Shown: positions 33,064 through 42,405, counted from the first letter of the stretch. The stretch: 64,000 nucleotides of DNA from Plut-88900 sp963668115 (GCA_963668115.1 OY764147.1:1922001-1986000); one strand, 5' to 3'. A program made the numbers and translations. Notes: generated by a model not told the origin, from the sequence alone.

Positions 33064-35979
33064 GTGACCCTCGCCGTTAAGTCCGACATATCCCTGGCCC
33101 GAGACCTGGCCGCAGAGCTGGAGCGACGCGTATCCGGGGAAGTGCGCCTCGACGAATTCTCCCGCACCCTCTACAGCACCGACGCCAGCATCTACCAGAT
33201 GAAGCCCGTGGGTGTTGTATTCCCGCAAGACGTCGACGATGTCGTTGCCGTAACAGAATTCGCCCACCGGGAGGCTATCGCCGTCCTGCCCCGGGGCGCG
33301 GGCACCAGTCTTTCCGGCCAAACCGTTAACCACGCCATAGTTATGGACTTCAGCCGACACCTCAACCGGTTGCTGGAAGTGAACCCAGAGGAAGGCTGGG
33401 CCCGTGTGGAGCCTGGTATCGTAGTAGCGGCGCTCAATCGGCAGGTTGGCGGCCACCGCCTCCAGTACGCCCCCGATCCCTCGACGGTGAACCGCGCCAC
33501 GGTCGGGGGCGGCATTGGGAACAACTCCTGTGGTACTCACTCCGCCATTTTCGGCAAGACCCTCGACCAGGTCATTGAGCTTGACACCATCCTGTCCGAT
33601 GGAACCCGGGCGCGGCTCGGCTCTCTATCCCCGACTGAGCTGGAAGCCCGTCTCTCTACCCCCGGTCTCCTCGGCCACGTCTACAGAGAGACCGCCCGCC
33701 TCGCCGAGGCCAACCGGGCTGAGATCGACGCACGGTACCCCAAGATCATGCGCCGCGTCAGCGGCTACAACCTGGATGAGTTCCTGGACCCCGACCCCTT
33801 CAACCTAGCCCGCATCGTCGTCGGCTCCGAGGGCACCCTCTGCACCATTACCGAGGCTAAGGTCAAGCTGGAGCCCCTTCCTAACTTCACGGGCGTCGCC
33901 GCGCTCCACTTCGATGACATCTTCCAGGCCTGCGACGCCACGTCGGCAATAATCGAGCACTCTCCCGCCGCCGTCGAGTTCATCGACGACATGATTATCC
34001 GGCAGACCCGGGCGTCCCTGGGCCTGAAGCGCTACATAGACTTCATGGAGGGCGACCCCGGGGGCCTGGTCCTGGTCGAGTTCTTCGGCGACTCGGAGCC
34101 CGAGGTCCGCACCAAGCTCGACGCCTTCAAGACCGACATGGAGCGCCAGCGGCTCGGCTACGCCTGCGTCAACCTGCTGGAGAAGGAAGACCAGGCCAAG
34201 GCCTGGGCTGTCCGGAAGGCGGGGCTCGGGCTCCTGATGGGCGTCCGCGGCGACGCCAAGCCCATCCCCTTCGTCGAGGACGCCGCCGTTGACCCGACCC
34301 GGCTCGGCGAGTTCGGGCGTCGCTTCGACGAGATAGTCCAGGCCCACAACACGACGGCTTCCTATTACGGTCATGCGAGCGTCGGGTGCCTGCACATCCG
34401 ACCACTGGTCAACCTGAAGAATGACGCCGGCATCAACCGGATGGAGTCCATCGCTGAGGCCGTAGCCGACCTAGTCCTGGAGTTCGGGGGTTCTTTGAGT
34501 GGCGAACACGGCGACGGCATCGTCCGGGGCGTCTGGACGGAGAAGATGTTCGGCCGCAGGATCTACGACTCCTTTGTCGAACTCAAGGACGCCTTTGACC
34601 CCAAGCGCATCATGAATCCGGGCAAGATAGTCGAGTGCCCACTCATGTCGGAGAACCTGCGTTATGGTACCGACTACCGGGCCCAGTCCCTCAACACCCG
34701 TATGGACTTCTCCTCCTTCGAGGGTTACGCCGGGGCCGTGGAGATGTGCAATGGGATGGGCGAGTGCCGGAAGTCGGCGGGCGTCATGTGCCCGTCCTTC
34801 CAGGCCACGAGGGAGGAGGAACACTCGACCCGGGGTCGGGCCAACCTACTGCGTGCCGCTCTATCCGGCGCCCTCCCCCACGAGACCATGATCAGCGAAC
34901 GACTCCATGAGGCGCTGGACCTCTGCCTTGAGTGCAAGGGCTGCAAGGCCGAGTGCCCGTCCAACGTGGACATGGCCAAGCTCAAGTACGAGTTCCTGGA
35001 GCGCTATAACGCCGCCAACGGGACGCCCCTCCGGTCACGAATCTTTTCCGAAATCGCACTGATAAACAAGGTCGGGTCTGCCCTGGCGCCACTGTCCAAC
35101 TGGTTATTCCAACTGCCAGGCGCCCGATCGCTAAACCACCGGCTTCTCGGCATCCATAGAAATCGGTCCATGCCCCCGTTTGCCAGCCTCACCCTCCACG
35201 AATGGTTCAACGGCCACCGACCCCTCAGCCCCGGGGCTCGGGGGGAGGTCATACTCTTCAACGACACCTTTATGACCTACAACTACCCGTCTGTCGGGAT
35301 TGCTGCGGTGGAGTTGCTGGAATTGGCCGGGTACCGGGTGCGGCTTGCCAACGTGCGCTGCTGCGGCCGGCCGATGATCTCCAAGGGCCTGCTTAAGAGG
35401 GCCCGTGGGAATGCCCGATACAACGTGAACAGACTATTCGATGCGGCTTCCAGGGGTATACCAATTATCGGGTGCGAGCCCAGTTGCCTGCTCGCCTTCC
35501 GAGACGAATACCCCGACCTTCTCCAGGACAATAAGTCAAAGGTCGTGGCGGAAAACACCTTCATGATAGACGAATTCCTGGCCAGACTGGCGGAGGAGGG
35601 GAAGCTGGATATCGCCTTCTCCACCCAGCCCCGTAAGGTCCTCTTCCACGGCCACTGCCACCAGAAAGCCCTGGTTGGGGTGGAGGCCGCCAAGACCTCC
35701 CTTTCCCTCCCACCGGGCCACGAGGTGGAGGTTATCGACTCGGGCTGCTGCGGCATGGCCGGCGCCTTCGGCTACGAGAAAGAGCACTATGAGCTCTCCA
35801 TGCAGATTGGGGGTATGAAGCTCTTCCCGGCCATCGAAGCCAAGGGCCAGGGGTGGGAGGTTGCCGTGATGGGGGTCTCCTGCCGCCAGCAGATCGAGCA
35901 CGGCACCGGGCGTCGGACCCGACACCTGGTGGAAGTCCTCCGGGATTCCGTCCTCACCGAACAGATCCCTCTCCCCTAG
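33064..35979 (+). CDS. FAD-linked dehydrogenase / Fe-S oxidoreductase fusion (D-2-hydroxyacid dehydrogenase, YdiJ/GlcD-GlcF-like)
   Basis: 971 residues from GTG. Residues 1-540 form an FAD_binding_4 domain (PRGAGTSLSGQTVNHAIVMDF; DPSTVNRATVGGGIGNNSCGTHS) with the C-terminal GlcD-like FAD-linked oxidase part (SLSGEHGDGIVRG). Residues about 619-633 hold Fe-S cysteines (CLECKGCKAECP). Cysteine-rich CCG domains follow (RCCGRPM about 766; SGCCGMAGAFGYEK about 895). Such fusions oxidise D-lactate, D-2-hydroxyglutarate or glycolate and pass electrons to quinone or electron carriers. The gene converges on the LLM at 35976 with a four-nt overlap. The exact substrate is uncertain. Confidence 0.9.
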   Translation: MTLAVKSDISLARDLAAELERRVSGEVRLDEFSRTLYSTDASIYQMKPVGVVFPQDVDDVVAVTEFAHREAIAVLPRGAGTSLSGQTVNHAIVMDFSRHLNRLLEVNPEEGWARVEPGIVVAALNRQVGGHRLQYAPDPSTVNRATVGGGIGNNSCGTHSAIFGKTLDQVIELDTILSDGTRARLGSLSPTELEARLSTPGLLGHVYRETARLAEANRAEIDARYPKIMRRVSGYNLDEFLDPDPFNLARIVVGSEGTLCTITEAKVKLEPLPNFTGVAALHFDDIFQACDATSAIIEHSPAAVEFIDDMIIRQTRASLGLKRYIDFMEGDPGGLVLVEFFGDSEPEVRTKLDAFKTDMERQRLGYACVNLLEKEDQAKAWAVRKAGLGLLMGVRGDAKPIPFVEDAAVDPTRLGEFGRRFDEIVQAHNTTASYYGHASVGCLHIRPLVNLKNDAGINRMESIAEAVADLVLEFGGSLSGEHGDGIVRGVWTEKMFGRRIYDSFVELKDAFDPKRIMNPGKIVECPLMSENLRYGTDYRAQSLNTRMDFSSFEGYAGAVEMCNGMGECRKSAGVMCPSFQATREEEHSTRGRANLLRAALSGALPHETMISERLHEALDLCLECKGCKAECPSNVDMAKLKYEFLERYNAANGTPLRSRIFSEIALINKVGSALAPLSNWLFQLPGARSLNHRLLGIHRNRSMPPFASLTLHEWFNGHRPLSPGARGEVILFNDTFMTYNYPSVGIAAVELLELAGYRVRLANVRCCGRPMISKGLLKRARGNARYNVNRLFDAASRGIPIIGCEPSCLLAFRDEYPDLLQDNKSKVVAENTFMIDEFLARLAEEGKLDIAFSTQPRKVLFHGHCHQKALVGVEAAKTSLSLPPGHEVEVIDSGCCGMAGAFGYEKEHYELSMQIGGMKLFPAIEAKGQGWEVAVMGVSCRQQIEHGTGRRTRHLVEVLRDSVLTEQIPLP

Positions 35980-36950
35980 ACCAGCGGCACAATCTCTTCC
36001 GCAAACCGCTCTATCTGCTCCCGCTGGTACTCCCCAGACGCCGATCCCCGGTAACTGAAGTCCAGCAGGAGGTGGTCTACGCCCGCGTCGAAAAAGGCCC
36101 TGACCCTCTCTGCGCAAGATTCCGGGGATCCGACGATGGTCATGTCCTCCGGCTGTACCCCCGACGCCGTCAGGCGTATGCACTGCCGCAGCTGGGGGAC
36201 GACCTCGGTCTCCACCTTGCTTTCGTCGTCGACGATGGCGACGAAGTTCATCAGGCTTATCTTCAGGGAGGCACCCGCCCTGTCGTTCTCCGCCTCAATT
36301 GCCGGGATCCACTGCTCCCTAATCTCTTCGACGGGCATGGGAGCGGGCAGAATGTGGGTGGCGTACTTCGCTGCCCTGGGTATGGAGGGCAGGCCGCCGC
36401 CGTACCAGATGGGCGGGTAGGGTTTCTGGACGGGTTTCGGGTCAAGGGTTACGTCTTCAAGCTGGTAGTAGCGGCCGTTGTGCGTCACGCCGTCCTCCGT
36501 CCAGAGTCGGGTGATTAGCTCCATCTGCTCGTCCGTGACCCGGGCCCTGCGGCGGTGGTGCTCCTCCGCACCGGCCATGTGGAAGTCGCCGGGCGACCAG
36601 CCCATGCACATCCCCGGTATGAGGCGACCTCCTGAGATCACGTCGATGGTCGAGAGGTTCTTGGCCCAGAAGTAGGGCGGAAGCACGGGGAGGATGAGCG
36701 AGTGAATGCCGAGCCGCAGCTTCTTGGTGACTGCGAACAGGGCCGGGAGCAGGGCGAGGGGGTCGAAGAGATGGTGGCTGCCGAAGCGGTCGAACATGGG
36801 GGCGTGGGGCAGGGTCATGTGGTACGGAAACCCCGCCGAATAGAACCCCAGCCGGTCAAGCTGTTGTACCACGTCCGTTAGAGATTCCATGGTGGGGGGC
36901 GTCGCGCCCCAACCGTAAATGTACGCGCTGAACCTGCTCATGTCGGCCAT
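35976..36950 (-). CDS. LLM-class oxidoreductase
   Basis: 324 residues. It is a diverged luciferase-like protein: LDRLGFYSAGFPYH, LRLGIHSLILPVLPPYFWAKNLSTIDVISGGRLIPGMCMGW, and PYPPIWYGGGLPSIPRAA. A C-terminal DAGVDHLLLDF matches other members. It is the tenth and most separate LLM of the window, away from the main array. The start ATG at 36950 precedes MADMSRFSAYIY; the following ATG at 36941 (MSRFSAY) is an alternative. The substrate is unknown. Confidence 0.85.
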   Translation of the reverse strand: MADMSRFSAYIYGWGATPPTMESLTDVVQQLDRLGFYSAGFPYHMTLPHAPMFDRFGSHHLFDPLALLPALFAVTKKLRLGIHSLILPVLPPYFWAKNLSTIDVISGGRLIPGMCMGWSPGDFHMAGAEEHHRRRARVTDEQMELITRLWTEDGVTHNGRYYQLEDVTLDPKPVQKPYPPIWYGGGLPSIPRAAKYATHILPAPMPVEEIREQWIPAIEAENDRAGASLKISLMNFVAIVDDESKVETEVVPQLRQCIRLTASGVQPEDMTIVGSPESCAERVRAFFDAGVDHLLLDFSYRGSASGEYQREQIERFAEEIVPLV

Positions 36951-36981
36951 GTTCGTCCACCTTGCTTTCCGGCCAAAGAAT

Positions 36982-37014
36982 CTTCAAGTCGTGCGCCGGG
37001 CGCACGACTTGAAG
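36982..37014 (-). terminator. Perfect 14-bp inverted repeat after the tautomerase gene
   Basis: Arms CTTCAAGTCGTGCG (36982-36995) and CGCACGACTTGAAG (37001-37014) around a five-nt loop. It lies 31 nt beyond the tautomerase stop on the minus strand. The tail (ATTCTTTGG) is only weakly U-rich. It may terminate, stabilise, or bind a regulator of the downstream LLM. Confidence 0.6.
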
Positions 37015-37044
37015 GAAAGACTCGCCTGAAGGAAGGGATGCGCC

Positions 37045-37248
37045 CTAGGCCCGGGCCTTCATCCTCTCCGACAGCATCTCGCCGCCCATGGCCCAGTGCT
37101 CGCCCACCGTCTCCGTGATGATGACGTGCACCGATTCCGCCGAGGGGGTGCCTGCGATGTTGACCATGGCGTCGGTCATCGCCTTCACCAGGTCGGACTT
37201 CTGGTCTTCGCTCCTGCCGGGCAGCATTTCGACTCTAACTATGGGCAT
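37045..37248 (-). CDS. 4-oxalocrotonate tautomerase family protein
   Basis: 67 residues from the ATG that gives MPIVRVEMLPGR, leaving Pro1 as the catalytic base after Met removal; AAGGAGG lies six nt upstream. An alternative ATG two codons earlier would bury Pro1. The rest (EDQKSDLVKAMTDAMVNIAG, VHVIITETVGEHWAMGG) fits the family fold. The enzyme interconverts keto-enol forms in aromatic catabolism, or acts on related substrates. Confidence 0.92.
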   Translation of the reverse strand: MPIVRVEMLPGRSEDQKSDLVKAMTDAMVNIAGTPSAESVHVIITETVGEHWAMGGEMLSERMKARA

Positions 37249-37322
37249 AACCATCCTCCTTCACGCATTGGGACTCTCAGGGTTGGGAACGCGAAGATAT
37301 TATCAGTACGGGCCGAACGGCG

Positions 37323-38696
37323 CTACCGAGGGGGAAGGGCAAAGGGGAAGGACACCGAGGGGTTGCGCTCGAGGAGCCGGCGCCAGACCGCCTGACCCAT
37401 CTCTTCGGCCCGGGCCACGACATCTTCCTCGTCGATGGTCAGCAGCTTGCCGTCCCTCATCAGCCAATTGCCGTCTACCATTACGGCTTCTATGTCGTCG
37501 GCCTGCCCGTTGTGGATAAAAGCCGACACTATGCGGTGGTTCGGCACGAGGTGGGGGCGCATGGTGTTAATCATGAACAGGTCGGCCTTCTTGCCGACCT
37601 CCAGGCTCCCGACCTCTTCTCCGAGACCCAGGGCTCGGGCGCTGCCTATGGTGGCCCACTCCAGCATCTGCTCGGGCTGAGGGGCCATAGGCGTGTGCCG
37701 GCGTACGCGCTCGGCGAAGAGGCCGGTGCGCAGAACGTGGAGCATGTTTTCGTCCATGTTGTCGGAGCCCATGCCCATGTTGCACCCTGCTGCGTTCAGC
37801 TCGGTGGCCGGGGCTGCGGCGCCTCGTCGGGCAGCGATGGCCGGGTTGAAGGACACGTTGGTCCGCATCTGGCCCGCCAGGGCAATCTCCGATTCGTCCA
37901 GGTACCGGCAGTGGGCGGCCACGACCCTCGGGCCGAGGGCGCCGTTGGCGTAGAGGTACTGGGTCGGCCTCACGCCCCTGGTGCGCATCACCGCCTGCAC
38001 CTCGTTGTAGCTTTCGCTGAGGTGGACGGTCATACCGATGTCGTACCGGTCGGCGACCCGGCGGCACTCCTGCAATAGCTCGGGGGAGCAGTACTCGGGG
38101 GTGGAGGGGGAGGTCATGCACGTCACCCGACCGCCGGCCTTCCCATGCCATGCCTCGATGAGATCGACGCTTTTGCGCATACCTTCTTCGGCCTTGGCGG
38201 GGATGAAGCTGTACCGGCTCTGTCGGGCCAGGGGCATGTCCACGTCCTCGACATACTCGGCCAATGCTAGCCTCATGCCGGTGGCGGCTAGCGAGTCGGC
38301 GTAGTTGGCGATGTCCGCCTCGATCTCAAGGACGCAGGTTGCGCCGCTGCGCAGGGACTCGATGGCCCCCAGGAGAGCGAACACGTTATCCTCTTCGTTG
38401 CCCATCAGGGACCGGGTGTCTTCGGGGAAGCGGAGGGTTGTGGGGAACCCGGTGTCCTCCAGGATGCCCTTGTTGATGGTCTTCAGGAGGTGGGTGTGGG
38501 CGTTAACCAGGCCCGGGAACACGGCCTTTCGTTGTCCGTCGATCACCTCGGCGTCCGGGAGCCGGGCGATGACTTCCTGGGAAGGGCCGAGGGCGACGAT
38601 TCTTCCGCTGTCGATGCCTATAGCGGAGTCGTGGAGGATGGTGTTGCCCGGGCCGCCGGTGACGATTGTTGTGTTCTTGATAATTGTTGCGGTCAT
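37323..38696 (-). CDS. Amidohydrolase (S-adenosylhomocysteine deaminase/chlorohydrolase-like)
   Basis: 457 residues from ATG at 38696 (a TTG start at 38744 is less likely). The amidohydrolase metal sites are seen: HxH in LVNAHTHL, His in MTVHLSESYNE, His in VVAAHCRYLDE and Asp in MGMGSDNMDENML. The C-terminal strand region (GSLEVGKKADLFMINT) completes the composite domain. The family deaminates or hydrolyses heterocycles such as guanine, S-adenosylhomocysteine or triazines. It is divergent from the TlpA-like gene. The substrate is not fixed. Confidence 0.9.
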   Translation of the reverse strand: MTATIIKNTTIVTGGPGNTILHDSAIGIDSGRIVALGPSQEVIARLPDAEVIDGQRKAVFPGLVNAHTHLLKTINKGILEDTGFPTTLRFPEDTRSLMGNEEDNVFALLGAIESLRSGATCVLEIEADIANYADSLAATGMRLALAEYVEDVDMPLARQSRYSFIPAKAEEGMRKSVDLIEAWHGKAGGRVTCMTSPSTPEYCSPELLQECRRVADRYDIGMTVHLSESYNEVQAVMRTRGVRPTQYLYANGALGPRVVAAHCRYLDESEIALAGQMRTNVSFNPAIAARRGAAAPATELNAAGCNMGMGSDNMDENMLHVLRTGLFAERVRRHTPMAPQPEQMLEWATIGSARALGLGEEVGSLEVGKKADLFMINTMRPHLVPNHRIVSAFIHNGQADDIEAVMVDGNWLMRDGKLLTIDEEDVVARAEEMGQAVWRRLLERNPSVSFPFALPPR

Positions 38697-38748
38697 TGTG
38701 CAGATGTCGTGTGGTAAGGGACTCGGGGACTCTACTCGGGTCAAGGGC

Positions 38749-38754
38749 TATAAT
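38749..38754 (+). promoter_or_regulatory. Putative -10 box of the TlpA-like gene
   Basis: TATAAT at 38749-38754, 12 nt before the ATG at 38767, giving a very short leader. No obvious -35. Confidence 0.45.
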
Positions 38755-38766
38755 ACCGCTCAAACC

Positions 38767-39438
38767 ATGAACGGCAAAAGGTGCATACAACTACCGCTTC
38801 TCCTAGTGGCCCTCATCCTCCTCCTCGCCGCGGCGTGCTCTGCATCCCCGCCCACCCCCACCCCCGAGCCTACGGTCGAGCCCACGGTTAGACCTACGCC
38901 AACCTCGCTTCCCATCCCCACCGCCACGCCGACACCGGAGTCGGCCCTGAGGCTGGGAATCAAGGACACGCCCAATCCCGATGGCCTTCAGATCGGTGCC
39001 GAAATCGGGACCCTTGCGCCGGACTTTCGGCTGGAGACCGAAGAGGGCGAGGTCCTGGTGCTCAGCGACTACCGGGGCAAGCCCGTATTCATCAACTTCT
39101 TCGCTGTCTGGTGTGGCCCCTGCCGCTTCGAAATGCCCGAGATTGAAAGCGTCCACCAGTCCCTGGGCGATGAGCTGGTTGTGCTTGCAGTGGACGTCCG
39201 GGAGTCGGCGGAGAGGGTGAAGGGATACAAGGAGCTGCTGGGCCTGACCATGCCCACGGTACTCGACACCCGACGCGAAGTCGCAAACTCCTACCAGGTC
39301 CCGGGCCTGCCCTGGACATTCATCCTGGATGAGCAGGGCGTGATCCGCCACATCAAGTTCGGGGCGTTTCTGAGCCGGGAGGAGATTATTGCCGCGCTGG
39401 GCAGTGTGGGGATTACGGAGGGGTCGGGGTCGGGCTAG
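38767..39438 (+). CDS. TlpA/ResA-like thioredoxin-domain lipoprotein
   Basis: 223 residues. The N-terminus has a hydrophobic signal with lipobox AAAC (Cys24), then a Pro/Thr-rich linker (residues 28-58). The thioredoxin-like domain has WCGPC (115-119) in INFFAVWCGPCRFEMP and a cis-Pro region LPWTFIL. Members reduce disulfides or assist cytochrome c maturation outside the membrane. The longer ORF upstream is a shadow of the amidohydrolase. It converges with higA, with a four-nt overlap. Confidence 0.88.
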   Translation: MNGKRCIQLPLLLVALILLLAAACSASPPTPTPEPTVEPTVRPTPTSLPIPTATPTPESALRLGIKDTPNPDGLQIGAEIGTLAPDFRLETEEGEVLVLSDYRGKPVFINFFAVWCGPCRFEMPEIESVHQSLGDELVVLAVDVRESAERVKGYKELLGLTMPTVLDTRREVANSYQVPGLPWTFILDEQGVIRHIKFGAFLSREEIIAALGSVGITEGSGSG

Positions 39439-39734
39439 GCCGCGCTTGGTTCCTTGAACCTTTGGACCTTGATCCGCTTTGCGCGGTCGCGTGCGTGCCA
39501 GAGGTCGTAGGCCATCTGCATCCCCAGCCAAGTTTCGGGAGTAGACCCGAAGGCTTTTGACAGCCTTATGGCCATGTCTACCGAGATCCCGGCCCTCTCG
39601 TTAATCACATCGGAGAGAGCTTGCCGAGTTACGCCTAGTCCTTTGGCCGCGTTTGTAATTGTTAGGCCCAACGGTTCCAGGCATTCATATTTCACTATTT
39701 CGCCGGGATGACATGGATCGGCCATCGGCATCAT
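39435..39734 (-). CDS. higA: HigA-family antitoxin
   Basis: 99 residues. It has HPGEIVKYECLEPLGLTITNAAKGLGVTRQALSDVINERAGISVDMAIRLSKAFGSTPETWLGMQ, the typical HigA helix-turn-helix. A perfect AGGAGGT precedes the ATG. It lies 9 nt downstream of the HigB toxin on the same strand, the reversed order typical of higBA. The protein represses the operon and neutralises the toxin. Confidence 0.92.
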   Translation of the reverse strand: MMPMADPCHPGEIVKYECLEPLGLTITNAAKGLGVTRQALSDVINERAGISVDMAIRLSKAFGSTPETWLGMQMAYDLWHARDRAKRIKVQRFKEPSAA

Positions 39735-39743
39735 CTTACCTCC

Positions 39744-40022
39744 TCAGTGATAGTCGATGTAGTCGACATCGTATACGTCTCCGTCTTCAAATCGGAATGT
39801 AACCCGCCAATTGCCAGACACCGAGACAGCGTAATGACCCTTCATATTGCCAGAAAGCTGATGGAGCCGAAATCCTGGAAGGTTCATACTCCTTGGCGAC
39901 GCGCTCCTATCCAGTGTTGTCAGGATACGCCTCAACCTTTTGGCATGTTCTGGATTGACTCGTTGCACGTCCACTTTCCTAAAGAACGACCTGAGCCCTC
40001 TGTGCCTGAAGGAACGAATCAC
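39744..40022 (-). CDS. higB: HigB-family RelE/ParE-like toxin
   Basis: 92 residues from GTG. The pattern KAKRLRR-like helix NPEHAKRLRRILTTLD followed by NLPGFRLHQLSGNMKGHYAVSVSGNWRVTFRFEDGDVYDVDYIDYH is the HigB toxin fold. It cleaves mRNA on translating ribosomes. The gene is the first of a higBA pair. The start sits just after a -10-like box in the 3' end of the methyltransferase gene. Confidence 0.9.
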   Translation of the reverse strand: MIRSFRHRGLRSFFRKVDVQRVNPEHAKRLRRILTTLDRSASPRSMNLPGFRLHQLSGNMKGHYAVSVSGNWRVTFRFEDGDVYDVDYIDYH

Positions 40023-40030
40023 ATTGGAAG

Positions 40031-40057
40031 TGTATAGTGTCGTCTGTCACTTGTCAA
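40031..40057 (-). promoter_or_regulatory. Putative higBA promoter
   Basis: On the minus strand: TTGACA (complement of 40052-40057), a 15-bp spacer and TATACA (complement of 40031-40036), eight nt before the higB GTG. The spacer is short, so the strength is uncertain. The -35 overlaps the stop region of the upstream methyltransferase. Confidence 0.5.
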
Positions 40058-40691
40058 TTGACGCGGCCGAAACCACGTACACCGGGTCACTATAGGCGCC
40101 GACCCTCGGGGTGATGTCCCGGGCCTCGGGCTCGCCCCATCGACCCGACCGATGGAAATACGCCCCTATCAGCTTTGCCCTATCCGAGTCTGAGAGCGCT
40201 TTCCAGATGGCTGTGGCCTTGGTTGGGAACATGCGGTTTGAGTAGATGACGTGGAATCGGGCCCCGGGCTTCAAGACTCTCGCTACCTCTGCGAATACCT
40301 GCTCGGGCCTGGTCAGGTACTGTACTGATACCGTCAGGATTGCCGCATCAAACGCCTCATCCCGAAAGGGTAATGCAGGATGGGCATTAAGGTCGTGGGT
40401 CACGGCTTCGTCAAGTTGACGGTTCTCCTTCATCTCAACCCGGTTCAATCCAAGCCCGACCACTTTGCCCATCGCCGGGCGGTCCGGCAGATGTGATCTC
40501 CAGCTGCTCATCAGGTCCAGTAATGCGCCTCCCGCAGGCAGGGTATCAGACAGGTAAGCGCCTATGGCACGTATGGCGTGTTCGTCAATGTGGACTACCA
40601 GCCGAGGCTCGGCGTAGAAGAGGACGTCGGGCCTCTCGTCGTCTCTCCTGAAATACTCGGGTCGGAAAAGGTCTCCTGGTTGTCTACTCAC
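40047..40691 (-). CDS. Class I SAM-dependent methyltransferase
   Basis: 214 residues. Features of the Rossmann-like methyltransferase fold: ALLDLMSSWRSHLPD (motif I is altered from the usual DxGxGxG), VTHDLNAHPALPFRDEAFDAAILTVSVQYL, and the RVLKPGARFHVIYSNRMFPTKA block. The motif I lacks the glycine-rich loop but the order of motifs fits type 11 methyltransferases. The substrate is unknown. It is followed directly by higBA. Confidence 0.82.
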   Translation of the reverse strand: MSRQPGDLFRPEYFRRDDERPDVLFYAEPRLVVHIDEHAIRAIGAYLSDTLPAGGALLDLMSSWRSHLPDRPAMGKVVGLGLNRVEMKENRQLDEAVTHDLNAHPALPFRDEAFDAAILTVSVQYLTRPEQVFAEVARVLKPGARFHVIYSNRMFPTKATAIWKALSDSDRAKLIGAYFHRSGRWGEPEARDITPRVGAYSDPVYVVSAASIDK

Positions 40692-40813
40692 GCAATATTC
40701 CCTTACGCTGCAGTCTGGGGCTCACAATACTGTACCCCAATGAAGCCTCCGATGACCGAGGTTTCTCTTTAGCCCTTATACTCATGGGCAACCCCGAAGG
40801 AGGACACCCGATT

Positions 40814-42385
40814 ATGGCCGAAGAAAAGAACTCGACGGTCGATGCTGGAGCTTTCATCGCCTGGGCGCAAGGCGAGGCCATACCTTTATCAATTCCCCGG
40901 CATGATGAGAACTATGACGATCTGGGGTTCCTGGGAGATGTGGTCGGTGATGCCCGCATCGTCGCTATCGGTGAGAACGCCCACTACCTGCACGAGTGGA
41001 ACCGCATCCGTGCAAGGGTGTTCAAGTACCTTGTAGAAGAGCACGGATTCAATACCTTCGTGCTGGAGTCGGGGCTTGTAGAAAGTCGGGCCATTCACGA
41101 ATACGTCGCCGGGGCCGACGTGGACTGGGATACGGTGGTCAACTCGGTGACCAATGCCTGGGGGATATGGGCGGAGCTACAGGAACTCATCCAGTGGATG
41201 AGGGAGTACAACGCCAACCCAAATCGGGACAGGGAACTGCGTTTCTACGGGATGGATGGCTCCGGGAACTGGTTCCATGCCCGGCACGCATTCAATGCGG
41301 TGGTGGACTTCGGCCGCAAGGTGGACACCGGTCTCGCCGACCACGTGGAGGCCATCTTTGAAGGACCTGTCCGAGACATCAATTTTGATAATCGAAGCGA
41401 GGTCGAAGAAGAAACCTGGCGCCGGCTCATTGCAGAATCGACCCTCGTCGTCAACCTGATCGAACAACGGAGGATGGCTTATATCCGGGCCAGCTCACAG
41501 GACGACTACGACTGGGCGTTGAGGAGCGCAGAAATCTTGCGTGACCTGTTCCTGACTTTTGCCCAGACCGGGGATTTGGATTCCGCCGACGGATTCAGAG
41601 CCTTCTGGAACACCCGAGACGTCTCCATGGCCTGTTCCTTGGAATGGATCCTGAAACGTGAAGGCCCCGGGGCCCGGATGGTTGTCGGGGCCCACAACAG
41701 CCATCTGCAGCTGTACCCGGTGCGAGTCCAGAGAGGGACCTCCATGGGTTCCTACGCCGCAAATCGTATAGGCAGGGAAAAGCTGCTGTATATCGGCGTT
41801 TCCAGCACCTACTCAGTGAAGGGCGAAGACCCGATACCCGACTCCAACGCTGCCGCCTATGAGCAGGTCGGGCCTGAGTGTTATTTCCTGGATTTTCGCA
41901 AAGCGCTCGACTCCGGGCCCGCAGCGGACTGGCTGAACACCGAGAGGATGACGCGCCACAACCTTCGCTATAACCCCGAGGCGCCGGGGCTTGCCTGGGA
42001 CTGCCTGATATTCCACCGCACAGTCTCGATAGCGGAGGTGGCGCTCCCGCCGTCAATGTCGAGGGAACTTGCCGCGCCGGACCCTTCGCGGTTCGACGAT
42101 CATGTGGGCCGTTATTCGATAGTCGGGTTTCTCGGCCAACACCCTGACCTGGACATCACCCGAAAGGGTGACAAGCTCTACTCCAACGGGGAACGAGACC
42201 TGAGCGGCGAGCTATTTCCTCCCTACCTTTCGGAGATCCGGGGGACGGAGGACGGGAGTTTCGTCTGGTCGGGATGGCCGGCGGTGCTCGAATTTCAGCC
42301 CGGCGCTGGACGTAGCGAGCGGGTGACGGTCACCATGCCGGGTATGGGCAGCTTTCATGGAAAGCGGGTCGAAGCCTCCGATTAG
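40814..42385 (+). CDS. Erythromycin esterase family protein with a C-terminal beta-domain
   Basis: 523 residues from the ATG giving MAEEKNSTVDAG, with AAGGAGG upstream; an ATG at 40784 adds ten residues. The Ere core (residues about 15-410) is shown by IVAIGENAHYLHEWNRIR, FVLESGLVES, GMDGSGNWFHAR and VVGAHNSHLQ. The family hydrolyses macrolide lactones or related esters; many homologs have no known substrate. The last 100 residues (SRFDDHVGRYSIVGFLGQHPDLDITRKGDKLYSN) resemble the DUF3471-type beta domain often added to serine beta-lactamase-like proteins. Confidence 0.85.
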   Translation: MAEEKNSTVDAGAFIAWAQGEAIPLSIPRHDENYDDLGFLGDVVGDARIVAIGENAHYLHEWNRIRARVFKYLVEEHGFNTFVLESGLVESRAIHEYVAGADVDWDTVVNSVTNAWGIWAELQELIQWMREYNANPNRDRELRFYGMDGSGNWFHARHAFNAVVDFGRKVDTGLADHVEAIFEGPVRDINFDNRSEVEEETWRRLIAESTLVVNLIEQRRMAYIRASSQDDYDWALRSAEILRDLFLTFAQTGDLDSADGFRAFWNTRDVSMACSLEWILKREGPGARMVVGAHNSHLQLYPVRVQRGTSMGSYAANRIGREKLLYIGVSSTYSVKGEDPIPDSNAAAYEQVGPECYFLDFRKALDSGPAADWLNTERMTRHNLRYNPEAPGLAWDCLIFHRTVSIAEVALPPSMSRELAAPDPSRFDDHVGRYSIVGFLGQHPDLDITRKGDKLYSNGERDLSGELFPPYLSEIRGTEDGSFVWSGWPAVLEFQPGAGRSERVTVTMPGMGSFHGKRVEASD

Positions 42386-42405
42386 GCTGTAGCAGGCGAG
42401 AACGC

